A stretch of DNA of 64,000 bases from NCBI GenBank assembly GCA_016219275.1, contig JACRBM010000024.1, positions 62,001 to 126,000 on the forward strand, in the 5' to 3' direction. The notes below the pieces were generated by a model. It did not search any database. It saw only the letters and a program-made list of their open reading frames with translations, and was not told where the DNA came from. Shown here piece by piece: positions 16,478 through 23,332 of the stretch. The DNA comes from Chloroflexota bacterium. GTDB taxonomy: Bacteria; Chloroflexota; Anaerolineae; UBA4142. Position 1 is the first letter of the stretch, and every line of letters starts with the position of its first letter. Position numbers and translations under genes: made by a program.

Positions 16478-17482
16478 TTACAGTTGGACGGCTCGTCCAG
16501 TGCGCGCCGCTTCGTAGAGCGCGTCGATCACGCGCATATTGCCGCGATCCAATTCGGGCGGATACGCCAATGGCGCACCCGTCAACACCGCGTCGGCGAA
16601 ATGCTCGCACATCAATTGATAATGATTCGCAGCGGGTGTCGTGATCGTATTCACCGTCGCCAGATGATCCGATTTTTCGCCCTGGCGCAATATGATTTCA
16701 CCCGGATTCAACAACGGTTTGACCGGGCGCGATACGTCCAAACGTCCTTCCGTGCCTTGAACCTGCACCCACTCGACATAGTCCGTGCGAAAACTGCAAT
16801 CGAAGACGCCGACGACGTTATCGGGAAACTGCAAGAGCGCGGAGAATGAATCGTCCACACCGCCCGCGTGCGTGACCTGGCTCGCCTGAACCTGAGTCGG
16901 CTCCGCGCCGGCGAACAAGCGCGTCATGTTCACACAATAACACCCAACGTCCATCAGCGAACCGCCGCCGGTTTCTTTTTTCAATCGAATGTCCTCGGAA
17001 CGATTCAACGTAAAACAAAACGCGCTGCGAATCGTTTTGATTTTGCCGATCACGCCTTGGGCGAGTAATTCTTTTGCGCGTGCGACCTGCGGATGAAAGC
17101 GATACATGAACGCTTCCATCAGTTGGACACGATGTTGCTTTGCCGCCGCGATCATCGCGTCCACTTGGGCGGTGTTCAGCGCAAACGGCTTTTCGCACAG
17201 AATGTGCTTGCCGTGCTCCGCCGCGCGAATCGTCCACTCGCGATGCAGATGATTCGGCAGAGGATTGTAGATCGCATCCACCATGTCCGATTCGAGCAAC
17301 TGCTCGTACGAGCCGAACGCGTGCGGGATATTTGCCGCGCGCGCCGCGTCCTGCGCGGTCTTGGCATCGCGACTCGCTATCGCGGTGACGATGCCGTTGC
17401 GCGATTGTTGAATCGCCGGAATCACCGCGTTGACGCCGATTCTGGCTGTGCTCAAAACGCCCCAACGAAGTGTTTGGTTCAT
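16478..17482 (-). CDS. Gfo/Idh/MocA family oxidoreductase
   Basis: A 334-residue NAD(P)-dependent dehydrogenase. The Rossmann start is RWGVLSTARIG, then EKPFALN (the conserved EKP) and a C-terminal alpha/beta sheet domain with GGSLMDVGCYCVN, where D and the following polar residues line the active site. GGGGG lies 4 nt before the ATG at 17482; an ATG directly upstream is less well spaced. Substrate probably a sugar or cyclitol derivative. Confidence 0.92.
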   Translation of the reverse strand: MNQTLRWGVLSTARIGVNAVIPAIQQSRNGIVTAIASRDAKTAQDAARAANIPHAFGSYEQLLESDMVDAIYNPLPNHLHREWTIRAAEHGKHILCEKPFALNTAQVDAMIAAAKQHRVQLMEAFMYRFHPQVARAKELLAQGVIGKIKTIRSAFCFTLNRSEDIRLKKETGGGSLMDVGCYCVNMTRLFAGAEPTQVQASQVTHAGGVDDSFSALLQFPDNVVGVFDCSFRTDYVEWVQVQGTEGRLDVSRPVKPLLNPGEIILRQGEKSDHLATVNTITTPAANHYQLMCEHFADAVLTGAPLAYPPELDRGNMRVIDALYEAARTGRAVQL

Positions 17483-17502
17483 CATTGCCCCCAATCCTAA
17501 TT

Positions 17503-17530
17503 TTCGATTTTGGATTTTTGATTTTCGATT
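17503..17530. repeat. AT-rich repeat (ATTTTCGATTT family)
   Basis: A short copy upstream of the Gfo/Idh/MocA gene: AATTTTCGATTTTGGATT followed by a second ATTTTCGATT unit. Same family as 3543-3780 and 61.0/62.0 kb. Confidence 0.7.
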
Positions 17531-17663
17531 GAACGAACGTACTTGATTATCGGCAGATTACGCGATACGTCAATTGACAAATATCTGGTGTTTTCCTACA
17601 ACTTTTATAGAGGTCAAAGCGAAAAAACTCTATGCTCTCTATGACCTCTATGGCAGAGAAAAC

Positions 17664-17691
17664 TTGCATCGAACCCGGCTTGCGTTATAAT
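17664..17691 (+). promoter_or_regulatory. Promoter for multicopper oxidase gene
   Basis: TTGCAT at 17664-17669, 16 bp, TATAAT at 17686-17691. ATG is at 17722 after GGAGGAATC. Confidence 0.7.
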
Positions 17692-17721
17692 GCGCCCGCC
17701 AATACGAGTGACGGAGGAATC

Positions 17722-18714
17722 ATGCCATCGAAATTATCGCGCCGCCAATTTATCGCGCTCGCCGGCGCGAGCACCCTCGGCGCAGGACTCGCCGCGTGCG
17801 CGACGCGCGACACGCCAACCACGGCGACGCCGACGCCCGCCGCGCAAACCGCCGACGAAATGGATGCCGCCATCGAAAAAGCGGTGCGGTACTTTGTCGC
17901 CAACATCGAAGACCAGGTCAAGACATTTTTTCCGCGCCGTCTCACGCCGCGCGTCGAAGGTGACACGCGCGTCTTTGAACTGGCGACCCAGGAAATTTCG
18001 TGGGAAATCAAATTGCAAGAAAAAGTACCAATGTTCTCGTTCGGCAGCGCGTTGCCCGCGCCGGAGTTGCGCGTGACCGAGGGCGACAAGGTGCGCGTGA
18101 TCGTGCAAAACAATTTGAAGGAAAGCACAACGGTGCATTGGCACGGTCTGTTCACATCGAACGTGATGGACGGGGCGACGTACGTCGCGCAACCGCCGAT
18201 CAGACCGGGACAGCGATTTGCGTACGAGTTCGTCGCGAGACCGGCGGGCACGCATTTGTATCGCGCGCATCACAACGCCGCGGAACAAATCGCGAAAGGG
18301 CTTGCCGGCGCGATCATCGTCGAGCCGAAGGAAAAGAAAAGCGAACCGGCTTTCGATAGCGATTACACGCTGCTGTTGAACGATACGCGCGCGGGCGTGA
18401 CGCTCAATGGGCGAACCTTTCCGATGACCGCGCCGATCATCGCGAAACCGGGCGAGCGCGTGCGCGTGCGGTGGTTGAACGCGGGCTATCGCGCACACAC
18501 ACTTCACTTACACGGCATCGCGATGCAAGTGATCGCGACGAACGGCTGGATACTCTCCTCGCCGTACCCCACCGACACGCTCGACCTCGCGCCGGGCGCG
18601 CGCGTGGACGTGATCGTCCAAACCCAGGAATCGGGAATGTGGGTCGTGGATTGCGCGCCGAGCGACATCACGCGCGGCGCGGTCACGATGATCACCGCGT
18701 TGGTAGTACGCTAG
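17722..18714 (+). CDS. Two-domain multicopper oxidase-like protein, degenerate copper sites
   Basis: Encodes 330 residues. A twin-arginine signal SRRQFIALAGASTLG with lipobox LAAC (Cys26) predicts Tat export as a lipoprotein. The cupredoxin domains carry HWHG (139-142) and LHLHG (261-265), as in multicopper oxidases. The usual YH-x-H segment reads YRAHH (His to Arg at 181), and the C-terminal HCH-type segment reads VDCAPSDITRG, keeping Cys but losing flanking His residues. It may bind fewer coppers or act as a non-oxidase. Own promoter. Confidence 0.85.
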   Translation: MPSKLSRRQFIALAGASTLGAGLAACATRDTPTTATPTPAAQTADEMDAAIEKAVRYFVANIEDQVKTFFPRRLTPRVEGDTRVFELATQEISWEIKLQEKVPMFSFGSALPAPELRVTEGDKVRVIVQNNLKESTTVHWHGLFTSNVMDGATYVAQPPIRPGQRFAYEFVARPAGTHLYRAHHNAAEQIAKGLAGAIIVEPKEKKSEPAFDSDYTLLLNDTRAGVTLNGRTFPMTAPIIAKPGERVRVRWLNAGYRAHTLHLHGIAMQVIATNGWILSSPYPTDTLDLAPGARVDVIVQTQESGMWVVDCAPSDITRGAVTMITALVVR

Positions 18715-18832
18715 AGCAAGTTAAACAATCAACCGGCTCCCAGCCGCGCGACAATTTCGCCCACTTGTATCTGTGCTGCGCGCGGCGTTGCAATGCCGCG
18801 AGATAACGCGCGGCAGCGTACGCAAGTGCGAA

Positions 18833-19687
18833 CTAGGGAACGATGTACGCGTAGCCCAGTTTCCGAAAAACATCTGCGACAACTTTGGCGCCTTCGTCGT
18901 TCTCGTGAATTCCATCGGCGAGATAACCCTTGTCATTGGGGTCTTGGTCGTGATTGGGTCCGTTCAGCGCCAAACCTGTGTCAGCCACCAAAATACCTCG
19001 TTCCTTTCCGACCTGGAGAATTGCCGCGTCGAGAGCCGCTACACACCGCCGATATTCCTCGAACTGACCCGTGGCATGCCAAATGCGGTAAAACGGCATG
19101 AATCGAGTATAGGTTCGGATGATGGTTGGCTGTCCTTTGCGCAGTAACAAAATCTCGTCGGCAATCGCGCCCATTTCTGTTTTGTACTGTGCGACTGCTT
19201 GCGATGAGCAATCGTACTTGTCACTGGCGTTGCCGCTGGTAATGCGCGTGCCAATAAGATGCAATGGGTTGCCGTAAAAGGTCACTACTTGCGACTGACT
19301 AACCTCAAGCCGTTCCTGCTTGTCGCTACGCAATTGTTCCAACACGTTTGCGCTGGTAAGATTTCCGAACGCCCACACAAGCAGTTTGACTTTGACACCT
19401 AAATCCTCCTCAATGTATTTGGGAAAGACTCGCATAAAACCCCAGGATGAAGAATCACCCAGCACAGCGTAATTCCATTCCTTGCTACCCATCGCGGCGA
19501 TAACGGTTGGCGCTGTCAAGGGTACGCGCGTAGGAATTGGAAGTACAGTGGGTGCATGCGTCGGTGGAACAGACGAAGGTGTCGGCGGCACTGGCGTCGC
19601 GGTTGGCGTCGGCGCGGCGCACGCGACGAGTGCGATGACGCAGAGCGCGAGCACGAGCGCGCCTGCGTAAAACAGTTTCGTTTTCAT
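18833..19687 (-). CDS. SGNH/GDSL-type hydrolase lipoprotein
   Basis: Encodes 284 residues. The lipoprotein signal is MKTKLFYAGALVLALCVIAL then VAC (Cys23), followed by a Pro/Thr linker (TPTATPVPP) and an SGNH fold. GDSS holds nucleophile Ser79, FYGNP the Asn, and DGIH near the C-terminus the Asp258/His261 pair. Probably an esterase or O-acyl hydrolase at the outer face of the membrane. AAGGA lies 8 nt before ATG 19687. Its leader DNA is nearly duplicated in the lipoprotein gene at 20331-21245. Confidence 0.87.
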   Translation of the reverse strand: MKTKLFYAGALVLALCVIALVACAAPTPTATPVPPTPSSVPPTHAPTVLPIPTRVPLTAPTVIAAMGSKEWNYAVLGDSSSWGFMRVFPKYIEEDLGVKVKLLVWAFGNLTSANVLEQLRSDKQERLEVSQSQVVTFYGNPLHLIGTRITSGNASDKYDCSSQAVAQYKTEMGAIADEILLLRKGQPTIIRTYTRFMPFYRIWHATGQFEEYRRCVAALDAAILQVGKERGILVADTGLALNGPNHDQDPNDKGYLADGIHENDEGAKVVADVFRKLGYAYIVP

Positions 19688-19743
19688 TTTTGTCATCCTT
19701 GAACGGTTGGACAAATTTCCAAATTTGTCCAGCTCAAAAACAA

Positions 19744-19773
19744 AACCCGGCTCGCAACAGCACGAGTCGGGTT
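19744..19773 (-). terminator. Intrinsic terminator after the 19829-20206 gene
   Basis: Minus-strand stem AACCCGACTCG/CGAGCCGGGTT followed by TTGTTTTT. Confidence 0.8.
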
Positions 19774-19828
19774 CGACAACTCGAATGCAATTGCAATGCC
19801 TGCGTCAGCATCCCCCCCACATAATTGG

Positions 19829-20206
19829 CTATTCCTTTTTCGTGATGTAGAAATAGCCGTAGATACACACAAACACCGTCACCAGAATCACGTTGAACCA
19901 GGCAGACGGTTTATTGTTGCCATCAATGAGCGTGGTTTTCAGAAACACCACCAGATTCGTTAGCGCGTAAACGAGAATGGCAGTGACGATTTTCCGGCGC
20001 GCCGACGGGTCGGTGATGCTACGCGTGAGCCATGCCAGAACTGCCAATGCCAGACTGGCGCCTCCATACAACCGCGCCATAGCAACGTGCGCTGGGGTGG
20101 CGGTTTCTCCGTAACCAGCCAGTAGCATTTCAGGGACGAAGAAAAAGCCGAGCCCGAACAGCGCGACGATGATAGCCCAAACGAGCAATACGATATTGAG
20201 TTTCAT
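19829..20206 (-). CDS. Small four-helix membrane protein
   Basis: A 125-residue protein with four predicted transmembrane helices (IVLLVWAIIVALFGLGFFF, ARLYGGASLALAVLAW, VTAILVYALTNLVVFL, VILVTVFVCIYGYFY). The layout matches small DUF4345-like bacterial membrane proteins of unknown function. A good AAGGAG RBS precedes ATG 20206. Separated from the next gene by a terminator. Confidence 0.72.
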   Translation of the reverse strand: MKLNIVLLVWAIIVALFGLGFFFVPEMLLAGYGETATPAHVAMARLYGGASLALAVLAWLTRSITDPSARRKIVTAILVYALTNLVVFLKTTLIDGNNKPSAWFNVILVTVFVCIYGYFYITKKE

Positions 20207-20330
20207 ACAAGCATCTCCTTACGTGATTTGCGTGCGCCGCGCAAGCGCACGGCGGGTTGATGGTCAACGATTGACGATAGGAGTATTGACTTATAGCACT
20301 TGTCCTTTCTCCGTCTCAACGCGCTAGCGG

Positions 20331-21245
20331 CTATTGCTCAACGCGCGTCCACGGTCGGTAGGTCATCCGGGTAACGCGTTGCGTATACGCATCATCCACC
20401 ACCACAAAGCGAAGTTGAATGGCGTTTGCTCCTTGTTTCGTCACATAGACCCGGTATGTGCCGACCGCGGTGGAATTCGGCTCGCCAGTACTCTGCGGGT
20501 ATTGGATTTTGTACAGATCGCTCTCAAACCAGTACTTAGCAACTGTTTTGATTCCTTTCAGCGCACCGCTGATGGCGGTGGCATACCTTTCACCGTTTGC
20601 CGCATGTTCCCAATGACTCTCTCCAGAAGCAGAAATCACGAGCCAAACGCCGAGCACATCCTCGCTCTTACTTGCCTGAACTTCTGATCCAGCAACCGGC
20701 GCGGTGGTTGGCGCGGGCGCCGCCTTGGCTTGTGCCGCCGCCATCGCGGCTTGGATCTTCGCCAGCGACTCGGGCGTCACGGTTATTGTTTTAGACTTGA
20801 TCTTGCCTCCCTCAAACACAGCATCCTCCACCGCGACGATTGGAGCGACGCCCAGTTTCTTGTAGCTGTCCGTGGAAAATGTACAGGTGTAGGTGATCTT
20901 GTCGCCTGCCACCTTTACATTGCTCAACTCAACGCTAAAGTGGTCGGCGATCAAGCCCTGGAAAAAACCACGGATTTGCTCTTTGCCAGTCCAAACGCCC
21001 GATTGACCCGCGGGCGGGGGCTGCATGGTCTGAGTCGCGGCATCCGCGAAGAAAGCCATCACCGCATCCACGTTGCCGGCATTCAGTACGCCCACCAGAT
21101 CTTTGATCAGCGACGCTGGGTCGGGTGGCGGTACCGGTGTTGGTGGTGGCGGCACTGGCGTTGCGGTCGGTAGCGGCGCGGCGCATGCGACGAGCGCGAT
21201 GAAGCAGAGCGCGAGCACGCAAATCAAAAACAATTTCGTTTTCAT
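20331..21245 (-). CDS. Lipoprotein with SnoaL/NTF2-like domain
   Basis: Encodes 304 residues. The signal MKTKLFLICVLALCFIALVA ends in lipobox VAC, then TPTATPVPPPPTPVPPP. Residues ~45-150 form an NTF2-like domain (LVGVLNAGNVDAVMAFFADAA, GKEQIRGFFQGLI). An Ala/Pro linker precedes a second C-terminal domain (LGVWLVISASGESHW..YRVYVTKQGANAIQLRFVVVDD). Signal peptide and linker DNA are paralogous to the SGNH lipoprotein gene at 18833. Extracytoplasmic; ligand unknown. Confidence 0.78.
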   Translation of the reverse strand: MKTKLFLICVLALCFIALVACAAPLPTATPVPPPPTPVPPPDPASLIKDLVGVLNAGNVDAVMAFFADAATQTMQPPPAGQSGVWTGKEQIRGFFQGLIADHFSVELSNVKVAGDKITYTCTFSTDSYKKLGVAPIVAVEDAVFEGGKIKSKTITVTPESLAKIQAAMAAAQAKAAPAPTTAPVAGSEVQASKSEDVLGVWLVISASGESHWEHAANGERYATAISGALKGIKTVAKYWFESDLYKIQYPQSTGEPNSTAVGTYRVYVTKQGANAIQLRFVVVDDAYTQRVTRMTYRPWTRVEQ

Positions 21246-21285
21246 TTTCTCCTCCTTGATTTGGAAATTGGATGTTACGCATGCT

Positions 21286-21358
21286 TGTCATTTCGAGGAG
21301 CGGAGCGACGAGAAATCTACTTGCGACAACGAGATTTCTCGCTACGCTCGAAATGACA
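21286..21358. repeat. Snap-back repeat (TGTCATTTCGAG type)
   Basis: Left arm TGTCATTTCGAGGAGCGGAG and right arm CTACGCTCGAAATGACA surround AGAAATCT/AGATTTCT inner arms. It lies in the ~360-bp region between the lipoprotein and DUF6064 genes, which contains no credible gene. Confidence 0.8.
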
Positions 21359-21406
21359 CTGTTGGAAAACAGAAATTCGCATCTTCCTCCTTTCTGAAAA
21401 CCAAAA

Positions 21407-21432
21407 CCCGCCTCGCGTTTCCGCGAGCCGGG
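21407..21432 (-). terminator. Intrinsic terminator after the DUF6064 gene
   Basis: Minus-strand stem CCCGGCTCGCG/CGCGAGGCGGG, loop GAAA, then TTTTGGTTTT. Confidence 0.8.
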
Positions 21433-21606
21433 CTGGCAATCTTCAATACTATCCGATGCCTGCCTCCGGATCGCGCTCGCGCGCATGTCCGCGCTACAAG
21501 AGCCGGAGGTGGATCCCCCTCCGACTCAAGCCGGGAACTCTCGGACGGCAGGCACGCCGGAGAATTACCCGCACTCTTCTTTTTGCACGCTGGACGCGCG
21601 CGGCGG

Positions 21607-22257
21607 TCACGCCGGTCGCGGCGCGGTTCCGATCATCACTTTACGATCGCGATAGACGAGCATCGCGGTTGCCAGGATTCCGGCGATGACCAGCCCAACG
21701 TCCTCGACGATCCCCCGCGACGCCCATAGAATACCGAGCAGCGCGAACAAGAATGGGACCACGAGCAGGTACTTGGGCAACTTTTTTTCCGTGCATAGAA
21801 ACAGCCCGAACGTTAAGACCGTCGTGGGACAAGGGAACACGCCGACCAACATCGCGCGCGGGTAGATGTGCCCGACGGCATATCCGACCAGTGGATAAAA
21901 GATCGTCGCGTACATGACGAGCGCCAGCCCTGTGACTGAAAAGACATCCGTCCCGATTCGGTACGACATGCTGGGTCTAGCGATGCCAATCAGAAACAGG
22001 ACGCCTTGAATCACGCACAACGCGGCAAGGGCGTATGCCGGCGCGAACATCTGCGCGAAGGGCATCCAGAACATGATCCCCAACCAGAGCCAGAAAAACG
22101 CGAGGATCGCCGCGACGATTCGATCGGAATGCTTGACCTTCTTGGCAGCAACGAACAGCGCAGCGATGATAAGCACGTACGCGACCACTTGCAGGGGCCA
22201 AATCGTGAGGTTGTACTTGGCGAAGGCAGCCCATAGAACTTCCGGATTCAGTTGCAT
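21607..22257 (-). CDS. DUF6064 family membrane protein
   Basis: Encodes 216 residues starting MQLNPEVLWAAFAKYNLTIW, the typical N-terminus of DUF6064 proteins, with about six hydrophobic helices. Function unknown. I chose ATG 22257 because AAGGAG sits 8 nt upstream; the longer frame to 22314 covers a hairpin repeat. It follows the Tat-exported Cys protein with a structured leader between them. Confidence 0.82.
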   Translation of the reverse strand: MQLNPEVLWAAFAKYNLTIWPLQVVAYVLIIAALFVAAKKVKHSDRIVAAILAFFWLWLGIMFWMPFAQMFAPAYALAALCVIQGVLFLIGIARPSMSYRIGTDVFSVTGLALVMYATIFYPLVGYAVGHIYPRAMLVGVFPCPTTVLTFGLFLCTEKKLPKYLLVVPFLFALLGILWASRGIVEDVGLVIAGILATAMLVYRDRKVMIGTAPRPA

Positions 22258-22276
22258 GGTGACTCTCCTTTCCTTC

Positions 22277-22306
22277 GTAGGACAAATTTGCAAATTTGTC
22301 CTACGC
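22277..22306. repeat. Short palindrome (GTAGGACAAATTTG)
   Basis: GTAGGACAAATTTG and CAAATTTGTCCTAC form a near-perfect hairpin upstream of the DUF6064 gene. The copy at 19711-19733 is a close relative. Confidence 0.75.
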
Positions 22307-22314
22307 CATTTCAA

Positions 22315-22381
22315 AACATCGCGCGCTTTTCGTCCCCTCGCGACATTTGCCGCGAGTGCCTGCCGGACAATCGGCGCGACA
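22315..22381 (-). promoter_or_regulatory. Structured leader element, copy B
   Basis: On the minus strand: GCGCCGAT, TGTCC, GGCAGGCA, CTCGCG, loop, CGCGAG, GGGAC, then GCGCGC. Nested stems GTCC/GGAC and CTCGCG/CGCGAG leave GGCAGGCA as a bulge. The same arrangement is found 5' of the upstream gene (23142-23213). It begins right after the stop of that gene and precedes DUF6064. No known riboswitch class recognised. Confidence 0.5.
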
Positions 22382-23116
22382 TCACAGATTATTGAGCAAC
22401 GTCACCGCTTGCGCGGCAACGTCGCCAGTCAAACGATAACATCGTTCGTTGCGTTCAGATGAGCCGGAACTAAAACCGGACTCTTTGCACCAATTCGCGA
22501 TCGAATCTTTGCAGAGCAGGGAGTTTGCAACACTCGTCACCAGCACCTTGTCCGACCCAACCTGGAAAGCGCGATCCTTGGCGTACTGATTGCTCTGCTC
22601 GCTGGGGAAGGCGAATTTGGTGTACCAATCCGACAGCTCCTTGACCAGCCCGCCATACGCGTAGGTGACCAACGTGATCGCCGCCGATGCGCCATTCAGC
22701 GCGCCGCAAAAACTCCCCAACGCGACGACGCCGCCCTTGCCGTAATACAACAACTCGGTTGGGATTTGGGTGTACGGGAATCCCACTGTTTCGCGCAATG
22801 CTTCGATGATCGCCGCAAATGCGCCATAACCGCACCCGCCCCCAGCGCACCGGAGGTGTCCTTTTTTGCGGACAAGTTCGGGATCAAGTTTGGCGTAGTG
22901 CCAGGGCCATTTCGGCGTCTCTTTAACGATTTCCTTGACAACCTCCTTTGGCACTTCTTTGACGACCTCTTTGATGACTTCAACCGGTACTTCTTTGACA
23001 ATCTCTTTCGGCGCGCAAGAGGTGACGCCAACAATACTGACGCCGGTGACGAAACCGGTCGCGAGCGTTCCGGCATTAATCAAAAAGTGGCGGCGAGAAA
23101 TTGTTTGTTCGTCCAT
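22382..23116 (-). CDS. Tat-exported Cys-rich protein, C_GCAxxG_C_C family
   Basis: Encodes 244 residues. Twin-arginine motif SRRHFLINAGTLATG, a Cys in VTSCAPKE that may be lipidated, then a Val/Lys/Glu linker of about 30 residues (KEVPVEVIKEVVKEVPKEVV). The globular part has CAGGGCGYGAF, GSFCGALNGA, SLLCKDS, WCKESG and ERCYRLTG, matching the redox-active C-GCAxxG-C-C family. No CxxCH haem site is present. AGGAGG lies upstream of ATG 23116. Probably under control of the SARP-type site at 23257-23274. Confidence 0.82.
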   Translation of the reverse strand: MDEQTISRRHFLINAGTLATGFVTGVSIVGVTSCAPKEIVKEVPVEVIKEVVKEVPKEVVKEIVKETPKWPWHYAKLDPELVRKKGHLRCAGGGCGYGAFAAIIEALRETVGFPYTQIPTELLYYGKGGVVALGSFCGALNGASAAITLVTYAYGGLVKELSDWYTKFAFPSEQSNQYAKDRAFQVGSDKVLVTSVANSLLCKDSIANWCKESGFSSGSSERNERCYRLTGDVAAQAVTLLNNL

Positions 23117-23141
23117 CTTGATTTTCCTCCTGCAGAAGGAA

Positions 23142-23213
23142 CAATGCCGCGCGCTAGGTGTCCTCTCGCTAATTTTTTTTGCGAGTGCCTGCCGGACAAT
23201 GGGCGCGCCACAT
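23142..23213 (-). promoter_or_regulatory. Structured leader element, copy A
   Basis: Minus strand: GCGCGCCCAT, TGTCC, GGCAGGCA, CTCGC, A-rich loop, GCGAG, AGGACA, CCTA, GCGCGC. Three nested stems (GCGCGC/GCGCGC, TGTCC/GGACA, CTCGC/GCGAG) again leave GGCAGGCA unpaired. It lies in the 5' leader of the Tat-exported Cys protein gene. Same architecture as copy B at 22315. Confidence 0.5.
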
Positions 23214-23243
23214 CGTTGCCTGCTAGACCCGCTTTTGAACTTC

Positions 23244-23274
23244 ATCTTACAAGGTCACCGTGAAATTACCGTGA
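23244..23274 (-). promoter_or_regulatory. SARP-type direct repeat and -10 element
   Basis: On the minus strand TCACGGT occurs twice (23274-23268 and 23263-23257) with starts exactly 11 bp apart. TAAGAT (23249-23244) follows 7 bp later. SARP/BTAD activators are known to bind heptamer direct repeats at 11-bp pitch about 8 bp upstream of a -10 box. The SARP-type gene ends only ~60 bp upstream. Confidence 0.65.
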
Positions 23275-23288
23275 AATTGGAAAACAAA

Positions 23289-23325
23289 AAAGACCTTCCA
23301 GGTTTCTAAAACCTGGAAGGTCTTT
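23289..23325 (-). terminator. Strong intrinsic terminator after the BTAD regulator
   Basis: Minus-strand stem AAAGACCTTCCAGGT/ACCTGGAAGGTCTTT followed by TTTGTTTT. It separates the regulator from the promoter at 23244-23274. Confidence 0.93.
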
Positions 23326-23332
23326 GCGTTTC

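Noticed and set aside
21440-21600. GC-rich hairpin region after the DUF6064 gene as a third structured leader
   Set aside because: It has GGCAGGCA and paired segments but not the nested-stem order of copies A and B, so it was not called as a third member.
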